Shown: positions 10,855-22,649 of the stretch, one piece after another
Layout of the letters: each line of letters starts with the position of its first letter
How positions within the stretch are numbered: position 1 is the first letter of the stretch
NCBI GenBank assembly: GCA_020747015.1
Contig: JAGTJM010000017.1
Span: forward strand, 661,169-725,168
DNA length: 64,000 nucleotides
Direction of reading: 5' to 3'
Source: Pyrenochaeta sp. MPI-SDFR-AT-0127
Taxonomy: Eukaryota; Ascomycota; Dothideomycetes; Pleosporales; Cucurbitariaceae
Made by a program: the position numbers and the translations under genes
The notes under the pieces: model-generated
Told to the model about the DNA's origin: nothing
The model's database searches: none
What the model saw: only the letters and a program-made list of their open reading frames with translations

Positions 10855-12448
10855 AGGGGATCGTCGTGCACAATCGGACAACATCATGTACTGTACATAC
10901 AATAATTCACTTCTAATTCCCAAGTCGGCTATTCAGATTCAACGTATTGCGTTCTGTGCTACCTACAGTGCCGCCTGCGTCGTCGACTCGAGAGCCGCAT
11001 GTCGGCATGGGCAGTTAGCATTGACGCAGTACAGAGCTTTGGTATATTTGTTACCGTACGCAATTATCCGCGTGGATCAAGCGCTTCAGCCGAACTCTGG
11101 CACACTTCTGCACTTGCACTAACGCAAAGTGCACACGTCATAAGTTGCATCGTTGCCCACACCAAAGGCCCAATCACAACCTGACATGACGTCCCTGATC
11201 CTGGAGCACTATGCAGGGCGCGGATCAGATAACCTTAAACAAGCCCCACGCCCGACCAAGCAACGACGAACGAAAATTTTATCTGATCCGCCCTTTGCAG
11301 GGCACCCCCGCAAGCCTGGCCGGCAATGGCTGTTTGTGCGTTGGAGGCGCATGTAATTTGCTTATTGACGCAGGGCAGACAGGCTGGGCCTGCAAGGTGG
11401 GAGGTAACACGTAACGGTAACGCATAACGTAGGTTGACAGGAGAAGAGCGCAAAATCCCGGAACTCGACGCGGCATGGCACAGTTCGGTACTTTGCGAAC
11501 TGGTCGATCGATGCACGAAAAAAAAATTATCAGATGCATATTGCGTGCACAAGGCGCAGATCCCTTGACCAAGTTGCCCGCCAAGAGACTGCCACTTCAA
11601 CTTGGATCAGATAACTTTCTTATGTAACGGCAAACAAAGCCGAGCCGTGATCCTCCCGATCTCCACACCATGCCTTTTCCGCCTGCCCTGTTTTCAATCT
11701 GATAAAAAAAAAAGTTCCACGCAAAAAGCCCGGAAAGTTTCGGCCCACAATAGCACCTTCCCGATGTCGCAACGCTCGGATCGCATGATTGATCTTATCA
11801 GATTAGATTGATGTCCATTCCCCTGCGACCAACAGGACCGGGGTACGCCCGCGCCGTGCTGTCATCGGTCCCAGCAGTTTTCTTCTCCACCATGACGACC
11901 AGGGACGATCACCTCCTGGTCGAGAAAAGATTTTGTCAATCACTTGACGGCCCTCCTGGCTGGCGCTAGAGCATGATGGCAGCGGCGTTATATCCACATA
12001 GAGCAAGAGACATGGTGGTGTGCTGGGTAAGCCGAGGGCGTAATTTCGACGAGCGCTGGCACGATAGGGCACACGCAGAAGACGCCGTATGCATTCTACG
12101 TACCGGGAATAGCCATGATGAAAAGCAAAGCCCAGTCTGCCTATTGAGTCTTTAGATCCGAGCCATCAGCGAGGCACCGTCACTGCTGAAGTCTGCTTGC
12201 CCTGAGAGCTATGGCGAAGATCAGTGTTGCAAATCTCCATCCTCAATTGATCGACTGCCTCTGGGTGCTTCTGTACACGACAGCTTCACTATTCTTCTCT
12301 TTCTACGCATTCTACTATCTCAGTCGGCACTTTATTCCGGTTATTGCGCACGCTCCAAGGCATTCAGTGGCCTTTGGACAGCCGGGTGCCGATGAGCAGT
12401 GGAAGAACTAGTTGAGAAAAAGCTCTACGCTTGCAATAATTCGCAACG
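10855..12448. other. 1.6 kb upstream region of the SidI-type ligase
   Basis: Non-coding as far as I can see, with six iron-GATA sites in its middle third. A 66-codon open frame at 12211-12411 ends 38 bases before the ligase ATG; it starts MAKISVANLH and has a hydrophobic stretch, but looks like a chance or upstream open reading frame. Confidence 0.55.
11224..11803. promoter_or_regulatory. Cluster of six iron-GATA-factor (SreA-type) binding sites
   Basis: Exact ATCWGATAA matches lie at 11224-11232 (+), 11279-11287 (-), 11527-11535 (-), 11606-11614 (+), 11697-11705 (+) and 11795-11803 (-). The nearest is about 650 bases before the ligase ATG, and the farthest about 370 bases past the acyltransferase stop. 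This is the densest array in the window. The ligase is the only gene whose start faces it. Confidence 0.82.
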
Positions 12449-14361
12449 ATGGCACAGATCCACGATCAGTCGCGGCACGATGCCCTTCAACGACTCAACC
12501 AAACACTTCTCCAGATCGACCCATACATCCTCCCTCCATACCCAAACCTCTCGCTCGTCTCTGGTCCTCTCGATCCTCCTCTCGTACAATTGACAATCTC
12601 ACAACTCCTGTCCCAACAAGCAGAGAGTTACCCGCACAATGAAGCCGTCATAATACCATGGACTGGTGCACGGTGGACATACCAGAGACTATGGAATGAG
12701 TCGAATCTGTTAGCGAGGGCTTTGTTGAAGTATGGCGTACGCCCAAGGGATCGTATAGGCATCATGAGTGGAAATTGCGAGAAGTACATAGCGCTATTCT
12801 TTGCTTGCGTAAGGGTAGGCGCGATATGCGTGACGCTCAACAATACCTATACCGCAACTGAAATGGAGTATGCGCTGAAACATACCAGTAAGTGAACAGA
12901 GTTCAAATTCATACTAGCACAGCAGCTTATCAACGATAGAATGTCGAATCCTCTTCACTACACCTACAATCGCACGGTTTGACAACGGGCCGTTACTGGA
13001 AAGACTTCATGAAGAGGATCTTTCGTCGATACTGCCAGATTTGAAAACCGTCTGCTTAGTACGGGGCGCATACAGTGACTTTATCAAATACGACGAGTTT
13101 ATCCACGAAGCCGAAAGTATACCAGATCATATTCTAGACATCTTTGACGGTATAATAAGTCCGCATGATGTCGCGAACCTCCAATTTACGAGTGGTAGTA
13201 CTGGCAGCCCAAAAGCAGCTATGTTAACACATCAGTACGTATGACGGGGTCCTACATTTCACATTGACTAACAATGGTTCAGCAACCTTATAAACAACTC
13301 TCGTTTCATCGGTGACCGCATGGAACTCACTACTACTGACATCCTCTGCTGTCCGCCACCACTGTTTCACTGCTTCGGTTTGACACTTGGCCTTCTCGCG
13401 ACACTAAGTCACGGCGGCAAGATCGTCTACCCAGCAGAATCCTTCGACCCCGTTGCGACCATGCACGCCATCTCCGACGAACGCTGCACAGCACTCCATG
13501 GCGTGCCGGCTATGATGGAGTCCATTATTGACTGCGAGAAGCCTGAAGGCTGGACCTCCGAACTTCGTACAGGTATTGTGGCGGGAAGCCCTGTGCCACG
13601 ATGGCTGATGGAGAAGATGGTTGAGGAGTTGGGCATGACAGACTTTACATCTAGCTACGGCCTGACTGAAGCAAGCCCAACAGTATTCAATGCTCATACT
13701 ACGGACTCCTTACATGCACGACTGACTAGCGTTGGTACCGTGCTGCCACACGCACGGGTCAAGATTGTAGATCGTGATGACAGAGTTGTTCCGATCGGTG
13801 TGCGAGGTGAGCTTTGTGTATCCGGGTATCAAGTCTGCCGAGGTTACTGGGAAAATCCCGAAAAGACGGCAGAGTTGCTTGTCAGGGATGACCAAGGAGA
13901 GTTGTGGTTGCATACTGGTGATGAAGCGGTACTTGATGTTGATGGCTACTGCACCATCACGGGAAGATTCAAGGACATCATCATCCGCGGTATGTTCACC
14001 ACCAATTTAAAAAACGAGTTGTTACTGATGCCATTCAGGCGGTGAAAACATCTACCCGCTCGAGATTGAAGAAAGACTAGTTCAGCATCCAGCCATTGCA
14101 CGCGCCATCGTTGTCGGTGTTTCGCATCCACGATACGTCGAGGTCCCAGCTGCGTTCTTACTTCGTGAAGAAGGCTCCGACAAGCCAGGGATTGAAGAAG
14201 TGAAGACCTGGGTGAGGAAGGTCTTGGGACGGCACAAAGCTCCCGTGCACGTCTTTTGGCTCGGCGAAGATTGTAGTGATGAAATCCCGTTGACAGGAAG
14301 TGGGAAGATAAAGAAGTTTGAACTCAGAGATGCAGCCGAGGAGTTACTGAAGCAGGCATAA
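12449..14361 (+). CDS. sidI: Acyl-CoA ligase of the AMP-binding superfamily, SidI (mevalonyl-CoA ligase) type
   Basis: Four exons: 12449-12887, 12940-13234, 13283-13989 and 14039-14361; introns of 52, 48 and 49 bases; 587 residues. ANL-superfamily motifs are clear: A3 FTSGSTGSPKAAMLTH, A5 TSSYGLTEASP, A7/A8 ELWLHTGDEAVLDVDGYCTI with GRFKDIIIRGGENIYP across the last splice, and the C-terminal lysine motif PLTGSGKIKKFELR. SidI activates mevalonate as its CoA ester to supply the anhydromevalonyl group used by SidF. That assignment rests on the SidF-type and NRPS neighbours and six iron-GATA sites upstream; by sequence alone a medium-chain fatty acyl-CoA ligase is possible. Residues 15-23 (RLNQTLLQI) nearly match the PTS2 nonapeptide, the signal type reported for Aspergillus SidI, but the last residue is I. 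No PTS1 is seen (ends KQA). Confidence 0.82.
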
Positions 14362-14980
14362 TTTGGTAGGTCAACCCGTCCTTCGGCGCAAATACATACT
14401 AAGTTAGCAGGATTGCCATTGTCGTTCCGCTGCCGCCTTCGTGTTTGATCCATCATGTCTTGTACATTGAGCATCGCATAGACTTCCACGGCTACAGATT
14501 CGAACCTGATCTGTTGCCATGGTCCCGATTTCGCAATCCTAAGATATCAGATTTATTTGACTAGATTATACGTCACGTGCCTTCGTGGTCTAGCGCTCTT
14601 CAGCGCTAAGCCGTGGGTTTTGGCGCCTTGCGACACCGGTACATGTAAAACACGATAACATTTCTTTCAATCATCAGACATCTTCTTATATTGACTTCTC
14701 TCCTGCTTCTTGAGTCCCTATACCTCAGTGATGTCGTCCCAGGAGCGTCCAGCGCAAACGTCATCAACGCGTCAAATATACAACACTGCCAACACCACGT
14801 TGACATCCTATGGCGATGTACGATACTGTGCCAGCCAATTATGGGCAAATCATTACATCAAGTTGTCATGATTATAAACATGTTTAAACTTTTTAGGATG
14901 CAAATGGGCCATGTACCTGCGCGACCCCTCCACGTGCACAGCTTTTGCCTGACACACTCGTTTTTCGCTGTTATTAAGAG
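14362..14980. other. Intergenic, no gene seen
   Basis: About 620 bases between two plus-strand genes. Small open frames on both strands show no family resemblance. No ATCWGATAA site is present, so the iron-regulated block seems to end here on the right. Confidence 0.5.
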
Positions 14981-16789
14981 ATGTCGCAGTTTGCTGCTCG
15001 TCTTCTCTCAACCAATTCTTTGCATCAATCTTCCATATCATTATCGAGGCGCAGAGCACAAAGCTGCAGATATACATCGGCTGTACAGCAGCTTAGACAA
15101 TCCCCATTCCTTGTGAAACTTGCTACCATGGCAACCACAACAACGTCAGCGCCTGAGAAATTTATGTTCACAAGTGGCGAGACAGATCCAGTCTGGATAC
15201 ATACAGCACCTTACAGAAATCTTCCGAGATTTTCACGCCTTAACCGAAACCTCGAGACGGACGTCTGCATTGTCGGTGCTGGTATCACAGGTATTTTGGT
15301 CGCTTACGAGCTCGTCACACGCGGCTGGAACGTTGTTCTCGTAGAAGGCCGTGAGGTCTTATCAGGCGAGACCTGACGTACAAGTAGTCATCTCGCCAGC
15401 GACCTTGACGATGGATATCCTGCTATCGCGAAAAAGCACGGAGACAGAGGTGCGAAGGCTGCTGCCGATTCTCACCACTGGGCTCTTAACCGGGTTGGCG
15501 AGATCTCCAAGCAATTAGGCATCGAGTGTGAGTATCGCCAGCTGCCAGGCTACGACTTCTCTCAGTATCCCCGAGGCTCCAAAGAGCATGCGGATGACGT
15601 TAAGGCTCTCATTGATGAGGGCCGAAAGGCGAAAGAACTCGGCCTTGAGGCGGAGTATCAGGAGGGCTTCTTGCTCAAAGGCTGGGATGCTAGTGTTGAC
15701 CATCGTGATGCTGTTATCTACTCCGGACAGGCGACCTTCCATCCAACGAAATACTGCATCGGGGTCCTCGAGTTTCTCAAGCAGCAACCAAACTTTTCCT
15801 GCTTCACCAACACACGAGTTATAGATGTGGAGGAGAAGGGCGTTGAGATTCTGGGCATGGGTCATAAGGACGTATATGTAAAGACACTTGACGGAAACGC
15901 TATTAAGTGCGCCGATGCTGTAGAGGCAACCTGTGTACCTCTCCAGAAGCTGTCAGTAATTGCTGAGGAGGAGTACTATCGCACATACTGCATCGCGATC
16001 CGCGTACCCAAGGGCTCCGTCGAAGACTGCCTCTTCTACGACTCCACCGAGATTTACAAGTACGTTCGTCTTACCGAATGCGACGAGAAAAATGACTACA
16101 TGGTTGTCGGTGGCGGCGACCACAAAGTTGGTCAAGGCGATACCAGCGCTCCCTTCGTCGAGCTCGAGAAGTGGACACGTGCTCGCTTCCCCCAAGCCAC
16201 CACCATTGACTACAAATGGAGCGGGCAGGTTTTCGAGCCTGTCGACTACATGGCCTTTATTGGCAAGAATCGAGGCAAAAAGCACATCTACATTATCACC
16301 GGCGACTCGGGCAACGGACTCACGCACGGTGTACGGGCTGGAAAACTCATAGCCGATTCCATTACCGAACAACCAAACCCCTGGATCTTAACCTACGACC
16401 CGAAACGCATTGCCAGTATTGCCAAATCCCTGCCTTCCATGATCAGCCACGACGTACAGATCAACACGCAGTACAAACGTTTTGCCCAGACAGACATCAC
16501 CAACATAGAAGATCTCATCCCGGGCGAGGGCGGCGTGTTGAACACTAATTCCACCAAACCACTAGCCGTGTACAAAGATGAGGGAGGCCAAGTGCATCAA
16601 TTCAGTGCCATCTGCCCGCATCTCCACGCCGTCGTTACATGGAACCACACAGAGAAGAGTTGGGATTGTCCCGTGCATGGAAGCAGGTTTACCAAAGACG
16701 GCGTGCAGCTGTGTGGACCGAGTAAGGCGGGCCTTCAGCCTGCAGATCAAAGTGGAGAGAAGTCGCAGAATCAAACGATAAACCACTAG
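14981..16789 (+). pseudogene. FAD-dependent oxidoreductase fused to a Rieske [2Fe-2S] domain, interrupted by one in-frame TGA
   Basis: One continuous frame of 603 codons, from the ATG at 14981 to the stop at 16789, with a single internal TGA at 15374-15376. Before it: a basic, Ser-rich, mitochondrial-presequence-like N-terminus (MSQFAARLLSTNSLH), then DVCIVGAGITGILVAYEL, a DAO-family FAD Rossmann motif. The stop sits in the second conserved block, reading SGET-stop-RTSSHL where relatives have TGRTSSHL, so GGA to TGA is the simplest change. After it the DAO domain is intact (GDSGNGLTHGVRAGKLIADS), followed by a Rieske domain with CPHLHAVVTWN and WDCPVHGSRF near the C-terminus. No GT-AG intron removes the stop cleanly. 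It may be a young pseudogene, a sequencing error or programmed readthrough (UGA followed by C is a leaky context). No sign of RIP: the change is not CpA to TpA. Confidence 0.78.
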
Positions 16790-17320
16790 CCGGGATATTT
16801 GAAGTTGACAACGTAGTTGTTGGAGAGGCGTGATGGCTGGGCATCATGACGTGTTGTAAAACTGTAATAGCTTGATGACGATTATTTATGATAAGCTCAA
16901 TATAATTTCTTAATTTTATTGATGTACCTCTTAACTTGTTTGTGACACATTGCGTTGTGGAAGTTCGCTTTCTGTGCTGCATGAGCGCGCTCACGCTGTA
17001 TTTTGATCTACTGATTTCGATATAAGATAGAAAGAAGATGTGAATGTGCACATAGAGGTACCCTAGGATCGTGTTGGTTTCGCAGAGCGAACATAGAGCT
17101 GGTCACAACCAACGCGCGGAACAGTAGGAAAGAGAAAACCACAGGACTTTATAACTCATCATACATAGCCCATTGGCATCGGTAGTGACCAGTTGTGAGA
17201 GATTCTGGTGTGCAATGTTTCTGCTGATGTAGTCCCTTTCACCTTCACCTCTGTCATATCTCGTCTTCACTACAAAATACTTTTCCACCTTGTGATCTTA
17301 CAGCTTGATTGTCACCACCT
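16790..17320. other. Intergenic, no gene seen
   Basis: About 530 bases between two plus-strand genes: the 3' flank of the FAD/Rieske gene and the probable promoter and 5' UTR of the next one. The stretch around 16865-16920 is AT-rich and may hold polyadenylation signals. Confidence 0.45.
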
Positions 17321-18439
17321 ATGCTATCTCTGTTGAGCCCAACGTTCTACTCTCTTGCCATGGAACCAACCTCAACTCACCCCAAGATGGCATCCAGCAT
17401 GTCTCGCCGCACTAAATCCCGCACTCCACACGCCCAGAGCATCGTGTCCGCAGACTCAATTTCTACAATGACGCGCCCGACACCTCCACCCACGACGCGC
17501 CGCAGTGGCATGAACGCTATGCGCGCGAAAAGTATCACATCAGACACTGCATCGTACGCCGAAGGACTGCAGCTCGTACCCAAAGTCAAAATCCCAGCGC
17601 ACTTCTCTCTTCTGCCCACGGTGCCAAATCCATTTTCAGGTACACTGGAAGCAAGTCTAGACGCCATACTTTCCTGGGGAAGTGTGCATGCTGATACACA
17701 AGCTATTGTCAATGTTTTATTACGTGAAGTCAACCGCTTAACCAACTGGCCAGAGCTACTATCTCAAATCATAACCGATAGGAATCTGCCAGCTGGTTGG
17801 GGGCGGTATCTAGTCGAAGAACTACTCTTCTTGGTGACCAGGACATTGTTGCCGGAGCAGATTGCCGAAAACCGACTCGCCATGGGGAGATTGTATGAGC
17901 GTAAGAAACATCTCGCTATACGGTTGGTGCTGCGGTACGACATGTTGCGGGAATGGAAGACGGATAGCTCAAACCATACAATAGCCGTGTCTTCAGTACC
18001 GCCTGGTGATTTCAAAGCACCCCCCGCTCCACCAAGCGCGGACGCGGCAATCTGTCCGAATAGAAGACGCTTGATGCCGAATGTGCTTAGCACGCTGATT
18101 GCTGCGCCACTAGGTGGGTTTTCAACGCACGGCGTGAGAGAGAGAATGAAACACCATGTCACAGATGTGGATTCCTACCTCCTCCTTTCCGACGACAAAG
18201 TTGCGGCATGGAACACGGGAGTTCTCGTGGAAATGACTAGCCAGATCATTCTCCAGTGGCAGTGGTTACGGCAGAATAACGAGACGTTGCAGGACATGGA
18301 GGTGCATGGATGGGAAGAGTTGGACTGCAAGGCAGACGAGTGTGAGTGGATTGCTGACGATGTCAAGAAGCCGAGTGGGGGCAGAAAAGAGAAGAGCGGC
18401 ATAGCAGGTGCAGGCACGGAGAGCACGGAGGCAAAATGA
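17321..18439 (+). CDS. Hypothetical protein, unknown function
   Basis: Single-exon frame of 372 residues. The ATG at 17321 is the longest option; the ATG at 17360 (MEPTSTHPKM) has the better Kozak context (GCCATGG) and may be the true start. The N-terminal ~80 residues are rich in Ser, Thr, Arg and Pro and probably disordered. Residues ~95-220 look folded and helical (SLDAILSWGSVHADTQAI, LLREVNRLTNWPELL, GRYLVEELLFLVTRTLLPEQ), and a second block holds VDSYLLLSDDKVAAWN with QIILQWQWLRQNNETLQ. The C-terminus is charged (KKPSGGRKEKS). No membrane segment or signal peptide is seen. I do not recognise the family. Long uninterrupted frame and protein-like composition support a real gene. Confidence 0.7.
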   Translation: MLSLLSPTFYSLAMEPTSTHPKMASSMSRRTKSRTPHAQSIVSADSISTMTRPTPPPTTRRSGMNAMRAKSITSDTASYAEGLQLVPKVKIPAHFSLLPTVPNPFSGTLEASLDAILSWGSVHADTQAIVNVLLREVNRLTNWPELLSQIITDRNLPAGWGRYLVEELLFLVTRTLLPEQIAENRLAMGRLYERKKHLAIRLVLRYDMLREWKTDSSNHTIAVSSVPPGDFKAPPAPPSADAAICPNRRRLMPNVLSTLIAAPLGGFSTHGVRERMKHHVTDVDSYLLLSDDKVAAWNTGVLVEMTSQIILQWQWLRQNNETLQDMEVHGWEELDCKADECEWIADDVKKPSGGRKEKSGIAGAGTESTEAK

Positions 18440-18571
18440 TTATCGAACAAATCTTGAATTAAAATCGGAGTAAACGATTGGTTTAATACATGCGACAGTA
18501 GTGCGAATAATGATCGGGTGTTTGTGCGCGGCATAAAGGCCTCCAACTTTAATATATCGTCACCCATACAT

Positions 18572-20426
18572 TTACATACTGTGCACCTTGCTGTTGCGGC
18601 TCCAGCGGCGGAACGTCTTACCCTTCCACCAGAACAAAATGCCGAAGAGGCACCAAAGGAGAATCAAGCTGGCATTCGTCATGATCGGGGCAATGAAACT
18701 ACTCAATGTTAGCGTGCAGTCATTTGATGAAGAAGGTGCTTTCATGTTAACTTACCCAGCCTCCATGGTCCACGGTGTGATGAACTTGCCCATACCATAA
18801 CCCCACAAATTCTTGTTCACTGTGATAGCGACGAAGAGACTGCCAGCGACTGGCTTGTACGAATCAACGGCGTATGTAGAGACGATTCCTGGTAGAGCAG
18901 CGACTTGGATACCGGCACATGCGTAGCCGATTATGACGATGACTTCCCAGGGCCACTTCCGCTCGTAGCCTACTGAGACGACAATATTGCCAAGGAACAT
19001 GATAAGCACGTATGGGATCATCGCCGGAAGTCTCATCTCAGGTTCACGAATACCGTTGTTACGACGTGTAGAGCGTGCGCTGACCCAATCCGACAATGGC
19101 CCGGCGGTGACCAATCCAATGAAGGCTCCTCCCATGACACCGAAATTTGTAAAACCAACGGTCGTGGGTTTCATGTTGTATGGCGGTGCTGCGAGAACCT
19201 GACTTTGGGTCAAGTTGATGGTGAGGAAGCTGGAGCATGACCAGGACACAACAAATGAGGCAAATTCGACAATGGGGAAGGCAAAAAGTTTCCACGGTGT
19301 CCACAAGTCCAGGAAAATGGAACGGAAGGGGTGTGCGTTGGGTTGGAATACCCTCCATTGCCACTTAGCGGGAGTGCCGCGGCCGAGGTGGGGGTCGCGA
19401 GCGGCAGTTTCAGTGGGCGCAAGATCGGTAGTCTCTGGTGGAGGTGTATCCACTGTGCGGACTTGATCAACCTTGTTAGCATCTTTTTCAGTATCGACAA
19501 CATCAGTGGCTGTGGTTTCCGTCTTCTCGTCGAGGGAGCTTGTCTTGGTTGGTGCTATTGCAGCAGGTACATTGCGCTTGTACCTCGTTTCAGGGAACAT
19601 GAAGAGAACCATAAGGAAGGAGAGGCCCAGGAGCGCGGTATTGAGCCACCAGAAGCTTCTAAATCCATGCTTCTCTGTCATCGATCCGGAAATGATAGGT
19701 CCGACCATGAGAGAACCCATATATACGACCCAGTAGAGCGTGTTCCATTTGCCGCGATCGTGTAGGAAGAAAATATCGGCAATGACCTCCGGCATGGTCG
19801 TTTCTGCAGGGCCTGCACCAATGCCATTGACAATGCAAGCACCCATAAAGGAGCTGTAAGAGTTCGCCTTTGCACGCCAGATTGAGGTTCCAAAGTTGAT
19901 GAGCTGGGACATGAGGAAGACGGGACGGCGGCCGAAAGATGTGCTGATAGGAACCCTACATGATCCTGTTAGCAGGAAAAATCACAAAGTGATGGGGGAT
20001 GACCTACCAAATAAAGTTACTGAAACCCAGAACCAGGATACAGACACCCGTGAACTGCACAGCACCAGCGAGATCGGTCTCGAAGGCCTCCATGAGTGCG
20101 GGAAACATAGGTGCGAGGGCCAGTGGTCCAAAGCCTTGGGTGAAAATGACCATAGCTGTTGCTGTGATGCACGCCGTCTTCCATGGGGTGCTCCAGTTGA
20201 GGGGATCATTTGGATCATCACTAGGCTGCGGCACGAGAACCATGCGATGCGAGCCCTTTACAAAGTGATGGCTGCCGACATCCGTCATGACCTCCGTGCC
20301 GGGCAGGATCTCGGTGTGGAGTTCAGACTCGAGCTGCTGCCGCTCCTAGAAATTATTAGTCGCGAGAACATGTAAATATTTAATGTGGGGGGCAAGTACA
20401 GTTTCATTGTAGTTTTGAGTCTCCAT
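18572..20426 (-). CDS. MFS transporter (fungal drug:H+ antiporter-like)
   Basis: Four exons: 20426-20400, 20345-20008, 19955-18756 and 18698-18572; 563 residues. The first exon encodes only nine residues (METQNYNET). Three donors are GTAC/GTAG/GTAAG types and the acceptors are all TAG. The segment LVPQPSDDPNDPLNWS is the standard cytosolic lead-in of this family, and the loop after TM2 reads WVPISTSFGRRPVFL across a splice, the MFS motif A region. A charged cytosolic loop of ~90 residues (EKTETTATDVVDTEKD and on) separates the two six-helix halves. The last exon ends with the final helix and a basic tail (KTFRRWSRNSKVHSM). The substrate is unknown. No iron-GATA site precedes it, so nothing links it to the siderophore cluster. 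Confidence 0.88.
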
Positions 20427-22649
20427 GGTGACTGAAGAGTAGGTGTTGACCCCAAGAAGGAGCAGAAGTCGTGAGGATCTCCAGGTCAAGTCCAAGGTAC
20501 TTTCAACGTCGACTGCACGGAACCATATATAATCAAAGAGGGATTATGCTGCGGCCTAATTGGGTAGCTGCAATCTGGGTTCCGGTTCCGCATCGGCGTT
20601 ACTCGTATGAGGTTCCAGGTCGGTGGCTTTGTATCAGCCACTAGACGTCGGTGAAATGGCGCCGTTAAGCGTTCGATGGCACCGGCAATTGCTACAATCG
20701 CGTTTCGCGACTCAAGTTCGAGCTTAGAATCGAACGAGACAAGAAAACAAAGTCGACCGGAGGCTACTCCGCAAGGCAATCTGTTCTTAAACGTGCTCTT
20801 CGACGTCTCGGCGTCCAAGCCCGGGCATGGCATGGGCGGGCGCGGGAATCGACACGTGTGTGGCAGGGCGACCGAAGAGCCTAATGTGCATCACTCTTGC
20901 ACAACTTCGCAGGCTGCGGTATCGACATCCTCAGCCCCGCCCGGTTGTGACGGGTTGACCAGTCAAAGGTGCACATTGCTATTGGCCCGCACGCCAAAAC
21001 CTGGAGAAGCGACCCACCTTGATGCTTTGGGGGCCAGTGTGTCCTGGGGTAGTGTACAAGGATGATACACATAGGCTGGGGCGTTGGTGCTGAAGCGGTT
21101 GTGCAACCGGCAGATGCTGTGGCCCGGGCTATTGGAGAGCTCAAACGACTATTTCGATTTTATTCTTGGGTTTGCAAGCCATTGTATCAGGCACTTTTCT
21201 CAATGCAGGCGGTCGACGTTGGTTTGTATGGGTTTCGATTGACGAGTGCAACTGCCGAGTTGCACTATTGGACTAGTGCGATGCGGGGAACACACTAGCG
21301 GATGAAGCCCAGACCCTGGGGATGACAGTGTCATCTCTTTGTCAGATTGGCCATAACAATCATGTCCGTTTGCAAGAAACACGTGAGTGCCAGCCGAAGA
21401 CCGAGGTGGTCGTAGGCTCTGTGTCACGGGGAAACATTGTCTGAACGAGGACATAGGCGCAAGCTTGCCCAGGCTGTCATGAGGAAGCAGTGGATAAGCC
21501 ATCTTTGGCCTTCGTTGCAAATACTCTAACCGCTCGCAATCATGACGCTCGTGAATACACGCGTCCATGTTGTCGAGATTAGCCTGCTTCGGCAAAGTAA
21601 TCGAATAGTCCAGCCATTTCAACCCCAACATCAACATGTGGCAAGTTAACGTTCGACCGCTTCCCTTCTCCTGTCCTTTCCCTCTTCGTCTTCATAGCCG
21701 TCATTGCCCTTCATTCCTTTCGTATATTGGCTCATCTCGCCAGCCACAACAACCTATCTCTTGCCTCACATTCGCCGACTTTTGCATCAGCCACATGGTG
21801 CCACCGGACTGCCTCCGCCATGAACGATGAGCTCCTTATTCGTTGTTCATTAGATATACTTGTATCGTTGAGTTGGCGTACTTGCGAGAAACAGGTTAGT
21901 TTTGGCAGAGAGACTGCACAGGATTTCTTATGGAGCGGGGAGCGAGCGCAGCAATATACATTTTGTATAAATGGCCTCGCAGCGCTACCGGCAAAACCGC
22001 GGCTCTCATACCCTCGTCTCCCAGCCTGCCGAAGTTTACGCGAAACGTAATCATCCATCTCGTGGCTGCACGCCCTCTCTTAGTGCACAATCCTCTTCTC
22101 GATCTCCTGCTTAAGCTTTTGGTTAAGCTCCTGCTAAATTAGCTTGTCCAGTCTGTCTCTAATTCCGCTCTCTGAACCGTTCTATCCGTATCTGTCTGAT
22201 CCGTCGCTTCCAGTGCGTTTTCATTCCGATCCTTAACCTCGGCCATATGCTCGAACGAGCGGTACCAAACAAGAGCACTGAAAATCTGCAAGTAGCATAA
22301 GTGTCGAGACGAATTGCTCCATTATAGCGTGTTGACGGTAATGAGCGATGTGAACAAACTTGATTTCAATAAGACTGGAGATATAACAGAGATCAGCTTG
22401 TAGAGATTTCCGTGACAGATTGTAGATCTTGTGAAGGGATACCACCGCTTGTGAAAGCAAAACATTGAAGAGCTACGGCAATAGATAACCAAGGGTATCA
22501 TAAACATACATTAAAAACTATACACGTCGCTCAAAACGAAGCTGATCTAGGCATAGTCTAGCGTCAATAAGATGAGTGTAGATGCCTCGATTGCGGCGAA
22601 TCGAAATATGGTGCATCACCAAGGCCCCTAACAGTACCAGTATATATTG
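20427..22649. other. 2.2 kb intergenic region
   Basis: Lies between the 5' end of the MFS gene and the 3' end of the next minus-strand gene. Open frames are short, overlapping on both strands and without family resemblance. A pyrimidine-rich stretch with repeated CTCCTGCTAA/CTCCTGCTTAAG-like words lies near 22100-22145. No repeat or RNA gene recognised. Confidence 0.45.

Noticed and set aside
12211..12411. 66-codon frame with a hydrophobic segment just before the ligase ATG
   Set aside because: No family resemblance, ends 38 bases before the ligase start, and is best seen as leader DNA or an upstream open reading frame.
14691..15116. 141-codon plus-strand frame overlapping the FAD/Rieske start
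   Set aside because: Overlaps the better-supported frame from 14981, and its composition is not protein-like.
15361..15400. Attempt to remove the in-frame TGA of the FAD/Rieske gene with an intron
   Set aside because: The only GT and AG pairs around it would give introns of about 10 bases or break the frame.
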